From the NCBI RefSeq assembly GCF_003605435.1, contig NZ_QXQB01000009.1, positions 1 to 64,000 of the forward strand: DNA of 64,000 nucleotides, given 5' to 3'. The notes beneath the pieces are model-generated. The model worked only from the letters and a program-made list of their open reading frames with translations. It was not told the origin of the DNA and searched no databases. Origin of the DNA: Paenibacillus pinisoli. Lineage in GTDB: Bacteria > Bacillota > Bacilli > Paenibacillales > Paenibacillaceae. Of the stretch, positions 29,898 to 39,041 are shown piece by piece (the first letter of the stretch is position 1; every line of letters starts with the position of its first letter). The translations under genes and the position numbers were made by a program.

Positions 29898-30618
29898 CCA
29901 TCATCCCATCCGTTTCATGTCTGCCTCTGCGGCCATAGTCCCCCGCTTCGCCCTGCCTGTAATAATCCACTACCTGCATAATCGCAGGCCCGGTCGGCGT
30001 TGTTCCGCCCATCTGGAGCTTGGGAAAGATCGAGTGCACCCCATTCAGATGGCTGGTCCATGCCAAATCCATAATGCAGTCGTCGCCATGGCGCGAGCCC
30101 GGGAAATGGAACACCGATATTTCACTATTACCCTGTCTGGCCTGCAAGCTAAGCATCAAATCGTGAATGGCCTCCTCGACAGCTGCCAGCTTCGGCTTCA
30201 TGCTCGCGCTTGCATCGATCAGCAGAGCTACCCGAAGGCCCGATGACTCGCCCAGCTCATCGATGACACGCACGACTTCGCCGCGCTTCTCCGGAGGCAA
30301 TGCCTCAATCGAGCCGTTGCCCAGTACCTGCTGCAGCTCCTTCTGCACCGCGATCTGGATCGTCTGTACCACGGTCTTCCTGGTCATCATCTGGACCGTC
30401 TGCGATAATTGCCGCGTATTGACCATACGGCTAAGTCCCCCGCCGGCCCGCGCAATCTCTTCAATCTCGGCCGCGCCAAGCTCGCCTACGTCTCCATGGT
30501 CAAGCACGCCTACCACATTGACATGAATGCCTTCCGACTTGGCATGAGCCGCCGCCACCACCGGACTGAGCCCCACATTCGAACAGCCATCTGTTATCAG
30601 CAAAATTTGCCTCATCAT
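29881..30618 (-). CDS. yabS: YabS-like von Willebrand factor A domain protein
   Basis: A 245-residue cytosolic protein. The N-terminal part reads MMRQILLITDGCSNVGLSP. A second vWA-like segment with the metal-site pattern DASASMKPK (DxSxS) lies at about 157-165, followed by TTPTGPAI. It probably mediates protein contacts; no enzymatic role can be read. It lies directly upstream of, and overlaps, the YabT-like kinase, suggesting that the two act together. Start ATG with GGAGGGATAG upstream. Confidence 0.82.
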   Translation of the reverse strand: MMRQILLITDGCSNVGLSPVVAAAHAKSEGIHVNVVGVLDHGDVGELGAAEIEEIARAGGGLSRMVNTRQLSQTVQMMTRKTVVQTIQIAVQKELQQVLGNGSIEALPPEKRGEVVRVIDELGESSGLRVALLIDASASMKPKLAAVEEAIHDLMLSLQARQGNSEISVFHFPGSRHGDDCIMDLAWTSHLNGVHSIFPKLQMGGTTPTGPAIMQVVDYYRQGEAGDYGRRGRHETDGMMGDYVV

Positions 30619-30855
30619 CGTCTATCCCTCCGCATCGCAAAGTTATAAAGCCTTTTCTATCAGCTTTGCCCTTTTTGAGAGAGATAAACGCCTATCGCCT
30701 ATCATTTTCCTATTCCTTACCCGTATTTATCGGCTTTTCGCCGCTAGAAGGTAAGCTTCATATTAGTATAGCCCATACCTCCCGGGGTTTCCATCGCCCG
30801 GATCTGACAGCATTCGAACCGGATTGGGCAGAAGGACACGGTGACTTCGGATAGA
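30619..30855. other. divergent intergenic region yabS / DJ-1 gene
   Basis: This stretch separates the leftward yabS operon from the rightward DJ-1 gene. A candidate -10 for yabS, TATAAC, lies close upstream of its ribosome site, but I cannot find a good -35. No gene or repeat is visible. Confidence 0.4.
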
Positions 30856-30884
30856 TTTACAGAGCGGATTCCCCATTAGATAAT
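30856..30884 (+). promoter_or_regulatory. candidate promoter of the DJ-1/PfpI gene
   Basis: TTTACA (30856-30861) and GATAAT (30879-30884) with a 17-base spacer, 39 bases before the start codon. Confidence 0.5.
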
Positions 30885-30923
30885 AGGAGTGTATGCCAAA
30901 AAATTCCTTGAAGGAGTGAGCGC

Positions 30924-31523
30924 ATGTCGAACAAGGTTCTGCTGATTACGGGTGACGGAACAGAGGTTTTGGAAATTTTTTATCCCTATTACCGCCTGCT
31001 AGAGGAAGGTTATGATGCCGTCATTGCATCCCCGGAGAAAAAAGTGCTGAATACCGTCGTTCATGACTTTGTCGAGGGCTGGGAGACCTACACGGAGAAG
31101 CCTGCCCATCTGCTGCCGTCTCATGCTTCCTTCGCGGATATCGATCCGTCGGAATATATCGCGCTTGTCATTCCCGGCGGCCGCGCCCCGGAATATATAC
31201 GCAACCATCCTGAGCTGCCGCGCATCGTTGAGCATTTCCTCCAAGAGGACAAGCCGATCGGCGTCATCTGCCACGGCGCGCTAGTCTTTATGGCGCTGAA
31301 GGATACAAGGTACTTCGAGGGCCGCACGATGACGTGCTACAACGCCGTGAAGCCGGATGTCGAGCGTCTCGGCGCTACGTACACGACGGACACGCTGCAT
31401 GCCGACCGCAAGCTGGTCAGCGGCCATGCCTGGCCGGACCTGCCGGGCTTCATGAGAGAGTTCATCCGGCTTGTTCGGGAGGAACAGGCTGCACGTTATG
31501 AAGATGAGACATTAGTTCTATAA
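30924..31523 (+). CDS. DJ-1/PfpI family protein
   Basis: A 199-residue class I glutamine-amidotransferase-like protein, the only plus-strand gene supported here. The nucleophile-elbow cysteine is in GVICHGALVFMA (about residue 115), preceded by the VIPGGRAPEYIRNHPEL motif. Family members include deglycase-like, chaperone and protease-like proteins, and sequence does not discriminate among them. AAGGAGTG lies 6-7 bases before the ATG. It interrupts the conserved yabS-spoIIE interval together with the sigma and RHS genes. Confidence 0.9.
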   Translation: MSNKVLLITGDGTEVLEIFYPYYRLLEEGYDAVIASPEKKVLNTVVHDFVEGWETYTEKPAHLLPSHASFADIDPSEYIALVIPGGRAPEYIRNHPELPRIVEHFLQEDKPIGVICHGALVFMALKDTRYFEGRTMTCYNAVKPDVERLGATYTTDTLHADRKLVSGHAWPDLPGFMREFIRLVREEQAARYEDETLVL

Positions 31524-31606
31524 GAAGGCAGGCTATTCTAGCGGGTTCATTGGGATCTGTTGGGGTAGCCTTTTTAATGAAAGTGAAATTACAACTATAA
31601 TACAAA

Positions 31607-31649
31607 AATCGGCCTTAGTCCCTAAATACGATTAGGGCTAAGGCCGATT
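31607..31649. terminator. bidirectional terminator between DJ-1 gene and anti-sigma gene
   Basis: AATCGGCCTTAGTCCCTAA and TTAGGGCTAAGGCCGATT form a long stem. On the minus strand it is followed by TTTTTGTATT, on the plus strand by CTATTT, so it can serve both converging genes. Confidence 0.85.
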
Positions 31650-31699
31650 CTATTTGACTATATAGATTTTAAAAATGCTTTTTAGAAGCGTAACAGAAG

Positions 31700-32485
31700 T
31701 TACTCCTCTGCCAACACCTTGAACTGCTCCAGCGTCTGCGTAAACCTCGCTCCATGGCCTTCAGCCGCCTCGAGGAAATAATTCATCGTCAGGATGAAGC
31801 TGCCTTGCCGTTCATTGCTTGTGACGTATACCGTGATGACTTCACTCAGACGATCATGACCGTTGATCGCGTGAATACGGTAGCCTTTCACGGGCTCGCT
31901 CACCTTCTCGATATCGCGCACCTCTGCAAACTGGTCAGTCAGCTTGCCCGCGATATCTGCAGCCAGCTTCTCCGGCAACGCGTCTACATCCTGTTCTATG
32001 GTCAGCGATACTTGCGGATACGGCTCTGGCAGCGGTTCAATGGTCGTAATGACGTCTTTTCCGTCCTGTTGAATGAGCTTATAGCGCTCTTTGTCATAAT
32101 AAATCGCGTAGCGGCTCTCTTCATTTACATGGACCTGTCCGTTCGTCTCTTCCTTGTTCCCTTCGACCTCAACCTCGATTTTCTTCTCCGGCGCAAACCA
32201 ATTCTGCACACTCTTCATAAATGCCTCTCCCGGCGGCAAGGCCAAAAAAGCTGCGATAGCAATGACGGCTGCTGTAAGTCCTGTAGTTGCTTTGATGATT
32301 GTCATCGTCCGTTTTCTCCTTTTCCCCTGTGGCTGTTCTCTGTTGTTCAATTTTCCCTCTATGGAATCTGCCAGAAACGGAGAGCCGTTCTCCAGTTGCG
32401 ACTCGATCTTCGCCCACATCTCTTCCTTCAGATTGGAAGGATAGTTCGATTCTTCTTCCAAACGCTGCTTAAGCTTTTGATCCAT
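31700..32485 (-). CDS. putative anti-sigma factor, single-pass membrane protein
   Basis: A 261-residue protein with a cytosolic N-terminal region (about 1-65; SNLKEEMWAKIESQLENG), one membrane segment (about 68-86, TGLTAAVIAIAAFLALPPGE) and an extracellular domain. It overlaps the ECF sigma gene by 17 bases. This gene arrangement and topology are typical of an anti-sigma factor that releases its sigma on an envelope signal. No zinc-binding HxxxCxxC motif is present, so it would not be a ZAS-type anti-sigma. The extracellular part is not a family that I can name. Confidence 0.72.
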   Translation of the reverse strand: MDQKLKQRLEEESNYPSNLKEEMWAKIESQLENGSPFLADSIEGKLNNREQPQGKRRKRTMTIIKATTGLTAAVIAIAAFLALPPGEAFMKSVQNWFAPEKKIEVEVEGNKEETNGQVHVNEESRYAIYYDKERYKLIQQDGKDVITTIEPLPEPYPQVSLTIEQDVDALPEKLAADIAGKLTDQFAEVRDIEKVSEPVKGYRIHAINGHDRLSEVITVYVTSNERQGSFILTMNYFLEAAEGHGARFTQTLEQFKVLAEE

Positions 32486-32993
32486 ATGGCTCCCCTCCCA
32501 ATCGGTCTCTCATTTGCTCCCGCCCCTTGAGGAGGCGCGACTTCAGTGTATTGACGTTGAGCTCCATGATGTCGGCGATTTCCTTCTCGCTGTAGTTATG
32601 GAGATATTTTAGGATGAGCGGTATCCGGTACATATCTTGGAGAGATTGGAGGGCATCGTACAGATCGAGCTTGCCATCCGGCATGCTCGCTTCCACAGCC
32701 ACCCGCTCCAGTTGCTCACCCAGCGGAACAACCTTCTTCTCCCGCTCCATCACCCGATAGCACTCGCGAAGCAAGATGCTGTAGAACCACGGTTTGAACG
32801 GCTTCGCTCTATCATATTGCCAGATATTCCGGTATACACGGAGGAAAGTCTCCTGCACCGCATCCTTCGCCCATTCCCGATTCTTTGCCACCAGCGCGGC
32901 TGTCCGCATCGCATAGTCGAAGTACTCATCATACAGACTGCGGAACGCCTCCCTGTCACCCTGAACGATCCGGCTGATCGTATCAAGCTCCAC
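32469..32993 (-). CDS. ECF-type RNA polymerase sigma factor
   Basis: A 174-residue sigma-70 family protein. Region 2 covers FRSLYDEYFDYAMRTA to DAVQETFLRVYRNIWQY, and region 4 is the helix-turn-helix at KYLHNYSEKEIADIMELNVNTLKSRLLKGRE. GTG at 32993 is preferred because AGAGG lies 8 bases upstream; GTG at 33002 overlaps that site. It is cotranscribed with the downstream membrane protein and probably directs its own transcription. Confidence 0.92.
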   Translation of the reverse strand: MELDTISRIVQGDREAFRSLYDEYFDYAMRTAALVAKNREWAKDAVQETFLRVYRNIWQYDRAKPFKPWFYSILLRECYRVMEREKKVVPLGEQLERVAVEASMPDGKLDLYDALQSLQDMYRIPLILKYLHNYSEKEIADIMELNVNTLKSRLLKGREQMRDRLGGEPYGSKA

Positions 32994-33025
32994 CTCATTC
33001 ACCTCTTTCTTGCTGTTCTATAAGT

Positions 33026-33052
33026 ATTACCCGGCAAGTTCGGAGAAAGTTT
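33026..33052 (-). promoter_or_regulatory. candidate ECF-type promoter of the sigma operon
   Basis: AAACTTT (33046-33052), 17 bases from TAATAC, resembles the AAC-containing -35 of ECF promoters better than a sigma-A site. It is the only upstream space between the RHS terminator and the sigma gene. Confidence 0.35.
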
Positions 33053-33085
33053 GCTCTTATGAAAATATTCGTGTGGAATGAAAAA

Positions 33086-33109
33086 AGCGCTTGTCTTAGA
33101 GACAGGCGC
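33086..33109 (-). terminator. terminator of the RHS operon
   Basis: GCGCCTGTCT-CTA-AGACAAGCGC followed by a T6 run on the minus strand, 34 bases past the RHS stop. Confidence 0.85.
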
Positions 33110-33142
33110 CACTTGCTTTCATATCTATCTTTATGGTTCAAA

Positions 33143-36100
33143 CTACTTTATTGGTCTCTTTTCTATCCCTAACCCCCCACCGAATCCTATAAGAGGAACA
33201 GGTGTTACATGAGCTTTAAATTGACCATTCTCAAACTTTATATAGTAGCTTCGACTTCCTAGTGAAACAGATATACTCGAAGCCATATAATAATTGTTTT
33301 GCATTTGTTGCAACATGGTTGCTTCCATCATTCCAATGTTCATATCAAAACCGATAAACAAAGTTCCAACGGGATCAATATAAAAACCTACATTAATATT
33401 TGCCAGAGAAAATTCAAATCGCAATATGTCTCCACTTTCAAATGTAAGTTCGAAACCATTTTTATATTTGGAGTAAGAGGTATAAGCGCCAAAACCTTCC
33501 GATAAGCTAAACCCTATTTTTTCAGAGTACGCATCAAACATCTGGTCATAACCAGAGAATTCCTTAACAATTGGTTTTGCAGTATGTGAATTTTTATTCG
33601 TAACTGGCCCTGGATCCCGGACAGTTGGCTTTCTTGTAGCATTCCAAGCATTAAATTGGATGTTTGCTTTTTTGTAAGCATCAGTATAAACACCGCCTCT
33701 ACCTACAAGATAGCCATTTTCAACAACTGGCTGATTGGCATCGGGGAACCAATATGATTTTTGTAGATCTTTGCATTCCCCAGCATGTGCCCAGTTACCA
33801 TCTGCTGAAACACAGTAATTTCCTGTCGGATCGATATACTTCAAAGGATTATTTATTACATAAGTATAATAGTTTAATGTTTGTGTTTTATAAATATCAC
33901 CTTGATACGTATCCTCATTAACAAACCTTCCAGTGATAGGATCATACCAACGTGCACGTAGATACTGCAATTCTGTCGAACTATCCCAGAACTCTCCTGA
34001 GTACCTGAATGTATTTGGAATTTCTTCTTCCTCAACAATTGGCTTACCCCAAATATCGTAGGAATATTCATTTAGTACGCTACCATCTGCCCCTATAATG
34101 CCCGTAACATCACCATGTCCGTTATAACCGTAGTACCCTACTTGGTTATTTACATCCTCTAACATTTCCAACTTATTTCCACGTAAATAGCTTACCTTTT
34201 CCACAATCATACCATCTGGCTGTACAATTCCTTCAGCTATGATATTCTGACCATCGTAATAATATCTAATGGTACTGCCATTTTCGGTCCGTTCAACCAA
34301 TAAGTTATCGCCATTATATCGGTATGAAACAGAAGTGCCATCAGCCTTGGTCACCTTGGTTAATCGATCCCATTCATCGTACTCATACGCAATATTATCA
34401 GAAAGAGAAGGAGCAGAATCAGTTGTAAGGGTTTGGCGATTCCCTCTATTATCATAACTATAAGTTTCGTTAAACAGAGTAGAGCTTTGGATACGATTCA
34501 ATTGGTCGTATGCAAAACTGTTATCAGAAGTAACTTCCTCATTATTTCTCTCGGAGATACTAGTAATATTTTTGTTGTTGTCATAATTATACTGGTATTC
34601 TCGCTTTAATTCTCCGTTGGCAGTTTCTTGTTTTAGCCTTGACAAAGAACCATTCGTATACGTATGAATTGCTTCCATAGTATTGTTACTATTTGTTTTT
34701 TGTAGTTGACCATTACTGTAGTAAGAGTAACCAATGGATTTCAAGTCATTCCATTTCAACTCGCTCAACTGATTTGTCGTATTATATTTATACGTAACTC
34801 TATCACCGAAAGGAGTAGTCATACTTACTCTTTGTCCCTGATTATTATAACTATAAGCAATGACCTTGCTATCAGGGAACGCAACATTGGTTACTTGACC
34901 TGTATGCGGATCATATCCATAATTCGTAGTGCCTGTATTATCCGTCATCGATTTTCTTGATCCATCGTTATAATACGTGAAGGAAATAGTCTCAGTGGGC
35001 CCTTGTTTTGACAACAACATATTCCGGTTATTGTAGGAATACAAGAAGGTCTGTCCCTTCTTATCCACTAATTTGCTTCGATTACTATTAGCATCATAAA
35101 AATATGTGACCTTTTGATTCATTGAATCAATACTCTGAATTAATCTCCCAAGCTCATCATACACTTTTTGAACTTCATTCCCATCGGGGAACGTTGTTTT
35201 AATATGTTGACCAAGTTGGTCATAGCTATACCTTGTCACTTCTCCCTTGGAGTTGGTTACTGCTGTAAGCTGACCTAGTATATCGTACGAAAATATTGTT
35301 GTAGCCTGATTGGCATCTGTCTGCTGTTGTAATAGTCCATTCATTAAATTATATGAATTGTGCAGCATTATTTTACGGCTTCCATTTGCTAGCTTCTCTT
35401 CTGAACGAATCGAACGTCCAAATTTATCAAATACCTCAATTGAAGTGTTGCCAACTGCATCCGTAATCAGTACTTCTCGACTAGAGTCGTTATAACTAGT
35501 AACCGTCTCAGATTTATTCGGAGAAATCGTTTTAGTAGAACGCCCCCATGCATCATACTGAAAAGAGTTCCTATTGCCAAAAGCATCTTCTACCCAGAGA
35601 GCCCGTCCATTCTGATCATGATCAGTGCGTAACTTAACTTCATACCCGTTCTTACCTATAATCCCCTCTTCGGATTTCCATCCTAGGCCATTGTAGACAG
35701 TACGAAGCTTTCTTCCCATTTCGTCAGTTACCGTCACTATATTTTGCAAATCGTTGTATTCCGCAATTAGTGACGTATTATCTGGATGAGTTACTCTAGT
35801 GATTCGTCCTATTTTATCAAGGTCATATGTTGTTCTGGCATCGTTGCCATCAACATATGCAATTAATTGACCATTTGTCTTATTGTATTCAAATCTCTTA
35901 GATATATGGTTCTGAATCCCATAAGCATCTTTATACAGAGTGATTTGCCTAGAAGGGAATGCACGATAAGTAGAATCATATTCAATTATAGTTAATTGCA
36001 TCTTTGAGCCATTAGCTATATTGACTGTCGAGAAGTTGCCATGAGCATCTATTGACCCTTTGTATATATAGCTCAAAACTTCACCAGTCGAATTGTTTTT

Positions 36101-39007
36101 TCGTACAAAGGTTTCTACAATGTCCCCTTTGGCATTACGAATATACTCAGTATAAAGATATTGATTCGTATCAACCTGTTGAAGAGAATTCTTCAACCAT
36201 TTTTTTGTCGCATCGTACGTATACGTTGTAGTTGCACCACTTGGATCAACAGACGAAATTACATTTCCATAGTCATCATATTGAATAGTGGTCGTTAACG
36301 TATCTGAAGTCTTGTTGTCACTCGAAATAATTGTTGTAGGTGAGTTTACCGCATAGTTGCGAGTTCCTACCTTTTTGGTATAAGTATTAGTTGTTGTCTT
36401 CTGCCAACCCTCGGCACTAGTCGATTGAGACTCTAGATAGAACTGTACAGGTTGATTATTATTAATAAATTCTTTTTTGTAGTTAAATAAGGTACTTGTT
36501 AATCCATCGAATAAAGTCGAACTAAACGTTTCCGTCTTTCCATGTGATTTCAAGTAATCCCCATTATAAGTAATCGTATGATAATTATTGAGCATCGAAG
36601 ATCCATCACTGTACTGAAGACGGTCAGCTCTAGCAGATATACGATATGCTTCCATGAAAGATGAAGAACCCATATACCGTTTCACAGGTGCAGTCTCGTA
36701 GGTATATTCTGTTATAGCTCCTGTTGGATGATTGATCTTGGATAATAGCGCATAAGGATTAGATATGGCACGATTCTCGTCAAATCCCATTAAATTAAAT
36801 TTTGCTGGCGCCAGGTTATAAGAATAGGTTGTTCTTCTACCTTCTTGGTCCGTTACAGCATCCAACAGTTCTTTACCATTTTCAGTTCGTTTTTCATATA
36901 CAACTTTCTCTGTTCCCTTAGTTAAGATAACATTAGTTGTTGTATACGTAATATTAATAGAGTTTCCAATACTATCCGACACTTGGCTTAATAGCTTGCG
37001 ATTATATGTTGCGTTTTGTGCATAGTGAAAACTGATAGTATTATTGTAGGCATCCTTCATTTGTATGATTCGACCATCGCTGGTGAAGTACTGCTTCAAC
37101 ATTTCATCCACAGTACTCAATACATATTTCGAAGACTCCCCATTTACACTGACTGTCGTATCCTCCTTAAAAGATAGGCCTAGCCATGTATAATCTTTCA
37201 GGTTTCCATTCTCAACATCATAGCTGCCGCCGTCGGCGAGGTATACTTTCTGTTTGCTGCCGTTTATTTCTACATGCGGAAGCTTCCAAGACCAGCCCTT
37301 TCCGATTGGATAGAGCTTCTCATTCAATGGTTGCTTGGTGGTGTTAATATAGCGATAGTCCTGCTCTTCACCCACTGGAAGCGGAACAATTGTTGGGGCC
37401 GGATTACTGCTTATATAATAATTATAGCCGTTGGAACTTTCGACAAACGCGCCTACTGATGCATTAATCCTATTAAGTTCACTAAGAGCATCTTCATAAT
37501 CTAGGAAGACAACTGTGGTACGTTGTGTTGATTCGCCAGTACTTTCTCGAGGGTCGATCCAAGCAGACGTAATTTCATAAACATCTCTCTCATATCTGCC
37601 GTTTCCAATCGAACGCCAGCTTGAAGTTTTTGTTTTACTTGAGCTTCCTGGCTTTATTACTTGACCTTGATAGTTTTGTTGCCAAACTCGAGTATCCGAT
37701 GCAGGCCTGGTAACTGTACCGGAATAATTAGCTATCCAGTGACCTGTACAAGGTGTGTTTGCCTTGCCGGTGGCCGGACACTCATTAACCGTTGTAGTTG
37801 TTGTTCTAGGCAAATTGCCGGAATAACCCCCGCTATTATAGGGATATGTGGAGGGACATTCAGGATCTTCACTGGTTTTCACCCATACTCCAGAGGAGTT
37901 GTACGATCCATATTTTTTACGAGAACACGATGCAGGCTGTGTTTTAGAATCAGCCGGTATATAGCTACCAGAAATAACAGACGATGTCCCCTGCTTGGTC
38001 AATGTTCCTGTATATCCATCTTGGCTATAGGATACAGATGCAGGAAAACTATTTGTGCTGCTCGTTCTGGATGTAGTTTGCATTCTGGAGTCAGCAGCTA
38101 TTGTGTAAGTAATTCCTTGATTAAGTACTTGCGTCGCTTGACTATTAGTCGGGTAATTGCCATAAAGAACACTTTTATGAGATGGAATAAAGCTTGAGTC
38201 ATCTGGGAGACCATCACCATTATAGTCATACTGAAGGAAAGACTTTTCATTGTACATAATGTCATAGGATACATATTTTCTAGTTGCATAAAATGAAACG
38301 TAATAGAAGTTTATAGTGACGGGGTAATACTGAATGGAATAGTCCATATCAAAAAATGCTGAGTCATCACTGCTATATTGTCTAGTCAGGTTAAATGACA
38401 TTCCATTGCGTCCTGGAAGTGACATGTCTGTCATCCCAGTCATTAAACTACCCGACAAGCTCGATATAACTTCATTATTTAGGTTTACAGAATACGGCGC
38501 TTGGCTCATACTTTCCTTGGTATAAACCGGTGGTTCTTCTTTTGTAGGAGGCTTGGCCGCAGCAGCACTCTTGGAAGATGCGCTAGCTTTGTTTTCCAAT
38601 CCTCCTTGCGACATATTTTCTTCTTCAGAATTATTCGGTTTTAGTTCCTGAAGAACTAGACTTACAGGCAATTCTGCATTTTTTACTTCGCTGGTAACCG
38701 TTTGTGATTCATTCACTTCAGGCGCCAGCAATATAGATTTTGCTTCCTCATATGTCATACCGTCTTGTTCAGCACGATAAAGAATAGAGTAGACATGACT
38801 CAATAGAAGCCCTGTATCTACCTCAGATTGAACAAACTCTTTACTTACATCAAATCGCTCTGAGACAATAGCGCTTGTAAGAGAGGACGATGATTCCTGT
38901 TGCTCTTCTGCATAGGCGCGATTGTTCAATGGAGCCTCAAATAGAGATACGAATAAAGAAATAATTAGAATGAATACAATTGCCTTACTTCTCCAACTAG
39001 CTCTCAC
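33143..39007 (-). CDS. giant secreted RHS/YD-repeat protein (WapA-like)
   Basis: A 1954-residue exported protein. A Sec signal peptide (about 1-33, ending AYA) is followed by a low-complexity region, then an RHS N-terminal region (SLPGRNGMSFNLTRQYSSDDSAF). A Cys-containing GYxGxL module occupies about 325-455. YD repeats of the type YDxxGRLI extend from about 640 to 1650, and the RHS core LRARWYDPITGRFVNEDTY is near 1687. The last 225 residues after YIDPTGNY match no family that I know. RHS shells encapsulate a C-terminal toxin in related proteins. Start GTG 39007 has GAGGAG 8 bases upstream. Composition is clearly more AT-rich than the flanks, suggesting transfer. It follows the CBM-like gene by 34 bases. 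Confidence 0.88.
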   Translation of the reverse strand: MRASWRSKAIVFILIISLFVSLFEAPLNNRAYAEEQQESSSSLTSAIVSERFDVSKEFVQSEVDTGLLLSHVYSILYRAEQDGMTYEEAKSILLAPEVNESQTVTSEVKNAELPVSLVLQELKPNNSEEENMSQGGLENKASASSKSAAAAKPPTKEEPPVYTKESMSQAPYSVNLNNEVISSLSGSLMTGMTDMSLPGRNGMSFNLTRQYSSDDSAFFDMDYSIQYYPVTINFYYVSFYATRKYVSYDIMYNEKSFLQYDYNGDGLPDDSSFIPSHKSVLYGNYPTNSQATQVLNQGITYTIAADSRMQTTSRTSSTNSFPASVSYSQDGYTGTLTKQGTSSVISGSYIPADSKTQPASCSRKKYGSYNSSGVWVKTSEDPECPSTYPYNSGGYSGNLPRTTTTTVNECPATGKANTPCTGHWIANYSGTVTRPASDTRVWQQNYQGQVIKPGSSSKTKTSSWRSIGNGRYERDVYEITSAWIDPRESTGESTQRTTVVFLDYEDALSELNRINASVGAFVESSNGYNYYISSNPAPTIVPLPVGEEQDYRYINTTKQPLNEKLYPIGKGWSWKLPHVEINGSKQKVYLADGGSYDVENGNLKDYTWLGLSFKEDTTVSVNGESSKYVLSTVDEMLKQYFTSDGRIIQMKDAYNNTISFHYAQNATYNRKLLSQVSDSIGNSINITYTTTNVILTKGTEKVVYEKRTENGKELLDAVTDQEGRRTTYSYNLAPAKFNLMGFDENRAISNPYALLSKINHPTGAITEYTYETAPVKRYMGSSSFMEAYRISARADRLQYSDGSSMLNNYHTITYNGDYLKSHGKTETFSSTLFDGLTSTLFNYKKEFINNNQPVQFYLESQSTSAEGWQKTTTNTYTKKVGTRNYAVNSPTTIISSDNKTSDTLTTTIQYDDYGNVISSVDPSGATTTYTYDATKKWLKNSLQQVDTNQYLYTEYIRNAKGDIVETFVRKNNSTGEVLSYIYKGSIDAHGNFSTVNIANGSKMQLTIIEYDSTYRAFPSRQITLYKDAYGIQNHISKRFEYNKTNGQLIAYVDGNDARTTYDLDKIGRITRVTHPDNTSLIAEYNDLQNIVTVTDEMGRKLRTVYNGLGWKSEEGIIGKNGYEVKLRTDHDQNGRALWVEDAFGNRNSFQYDAWGRSTKTISPNKSETVTSYNDSSREVLITDAVGNTSIEVFDKFGRSIRSEEKLANGSRKIMLHNSYNLMNGLLQQQTDANQATTIFSYDILGQLTAVTNSKGEVTRYSYDQLGQHIKTTFPDGNEVQKVYDELGRLIQSIDSMNQKVTYFYDANSNRSKLVDKKGQTFLYSYNNRNMLLSKQGPTETISFTYYNDGSRKSMTDNTGTTNYGYDPHTGQVTNVAFPDSKVIAYSYNNQGQRVSMTTPFGDRVTYKYNTTNQLSELKWNDLKSIGYSYYSNGQLQKTNSNNTMEAIHTYTNGSLSRLKQETANGELKREYQYNYDNNKNITSISERNNEEVTSDNSFAYDQLNRIQSSTLFNETYSYDNRGNRQTLTTDSAPSLSDNIAYEYDEWDRLTKVTKADGTSVSYRYNGDNLLVERTENGSTIRYYYDGQNIIAEGIVQPDGMIVEKVSYLRGNKLEMLEDVNNQVGYYGYNGHGDVTGIIGADGSVLNEYSYDIWGKPIVEEEEIPNTFRYSGEFWDSSTELQYLRARWYDPITGRFVNEDTYQGDIYKTQTLNYYTYVINNPLKYIDPTGNYCVSADGNWAHAGECKDLQKSYWFPDANQPVVENGYLVGRGGVYTDAYKKANIQFNAWNATRKPTVRDPGPVTNKNSHTAKPIVKEFSGYDQMFDAYSEKIGFSLSEGFGAYTSYSKYKNGFELTFESGDILRFEFSLANINVGFYIDPVGTLFIGFDMNIGMMEATMLQQMQNNYYMASSISVSLGSRSYYIKFENGQFKAHVTPVPLIGFGGGLGIEKRPIK

Positions 39008-39041
39008 TACATACACTCCTCAATAATTTTTATAACACACG

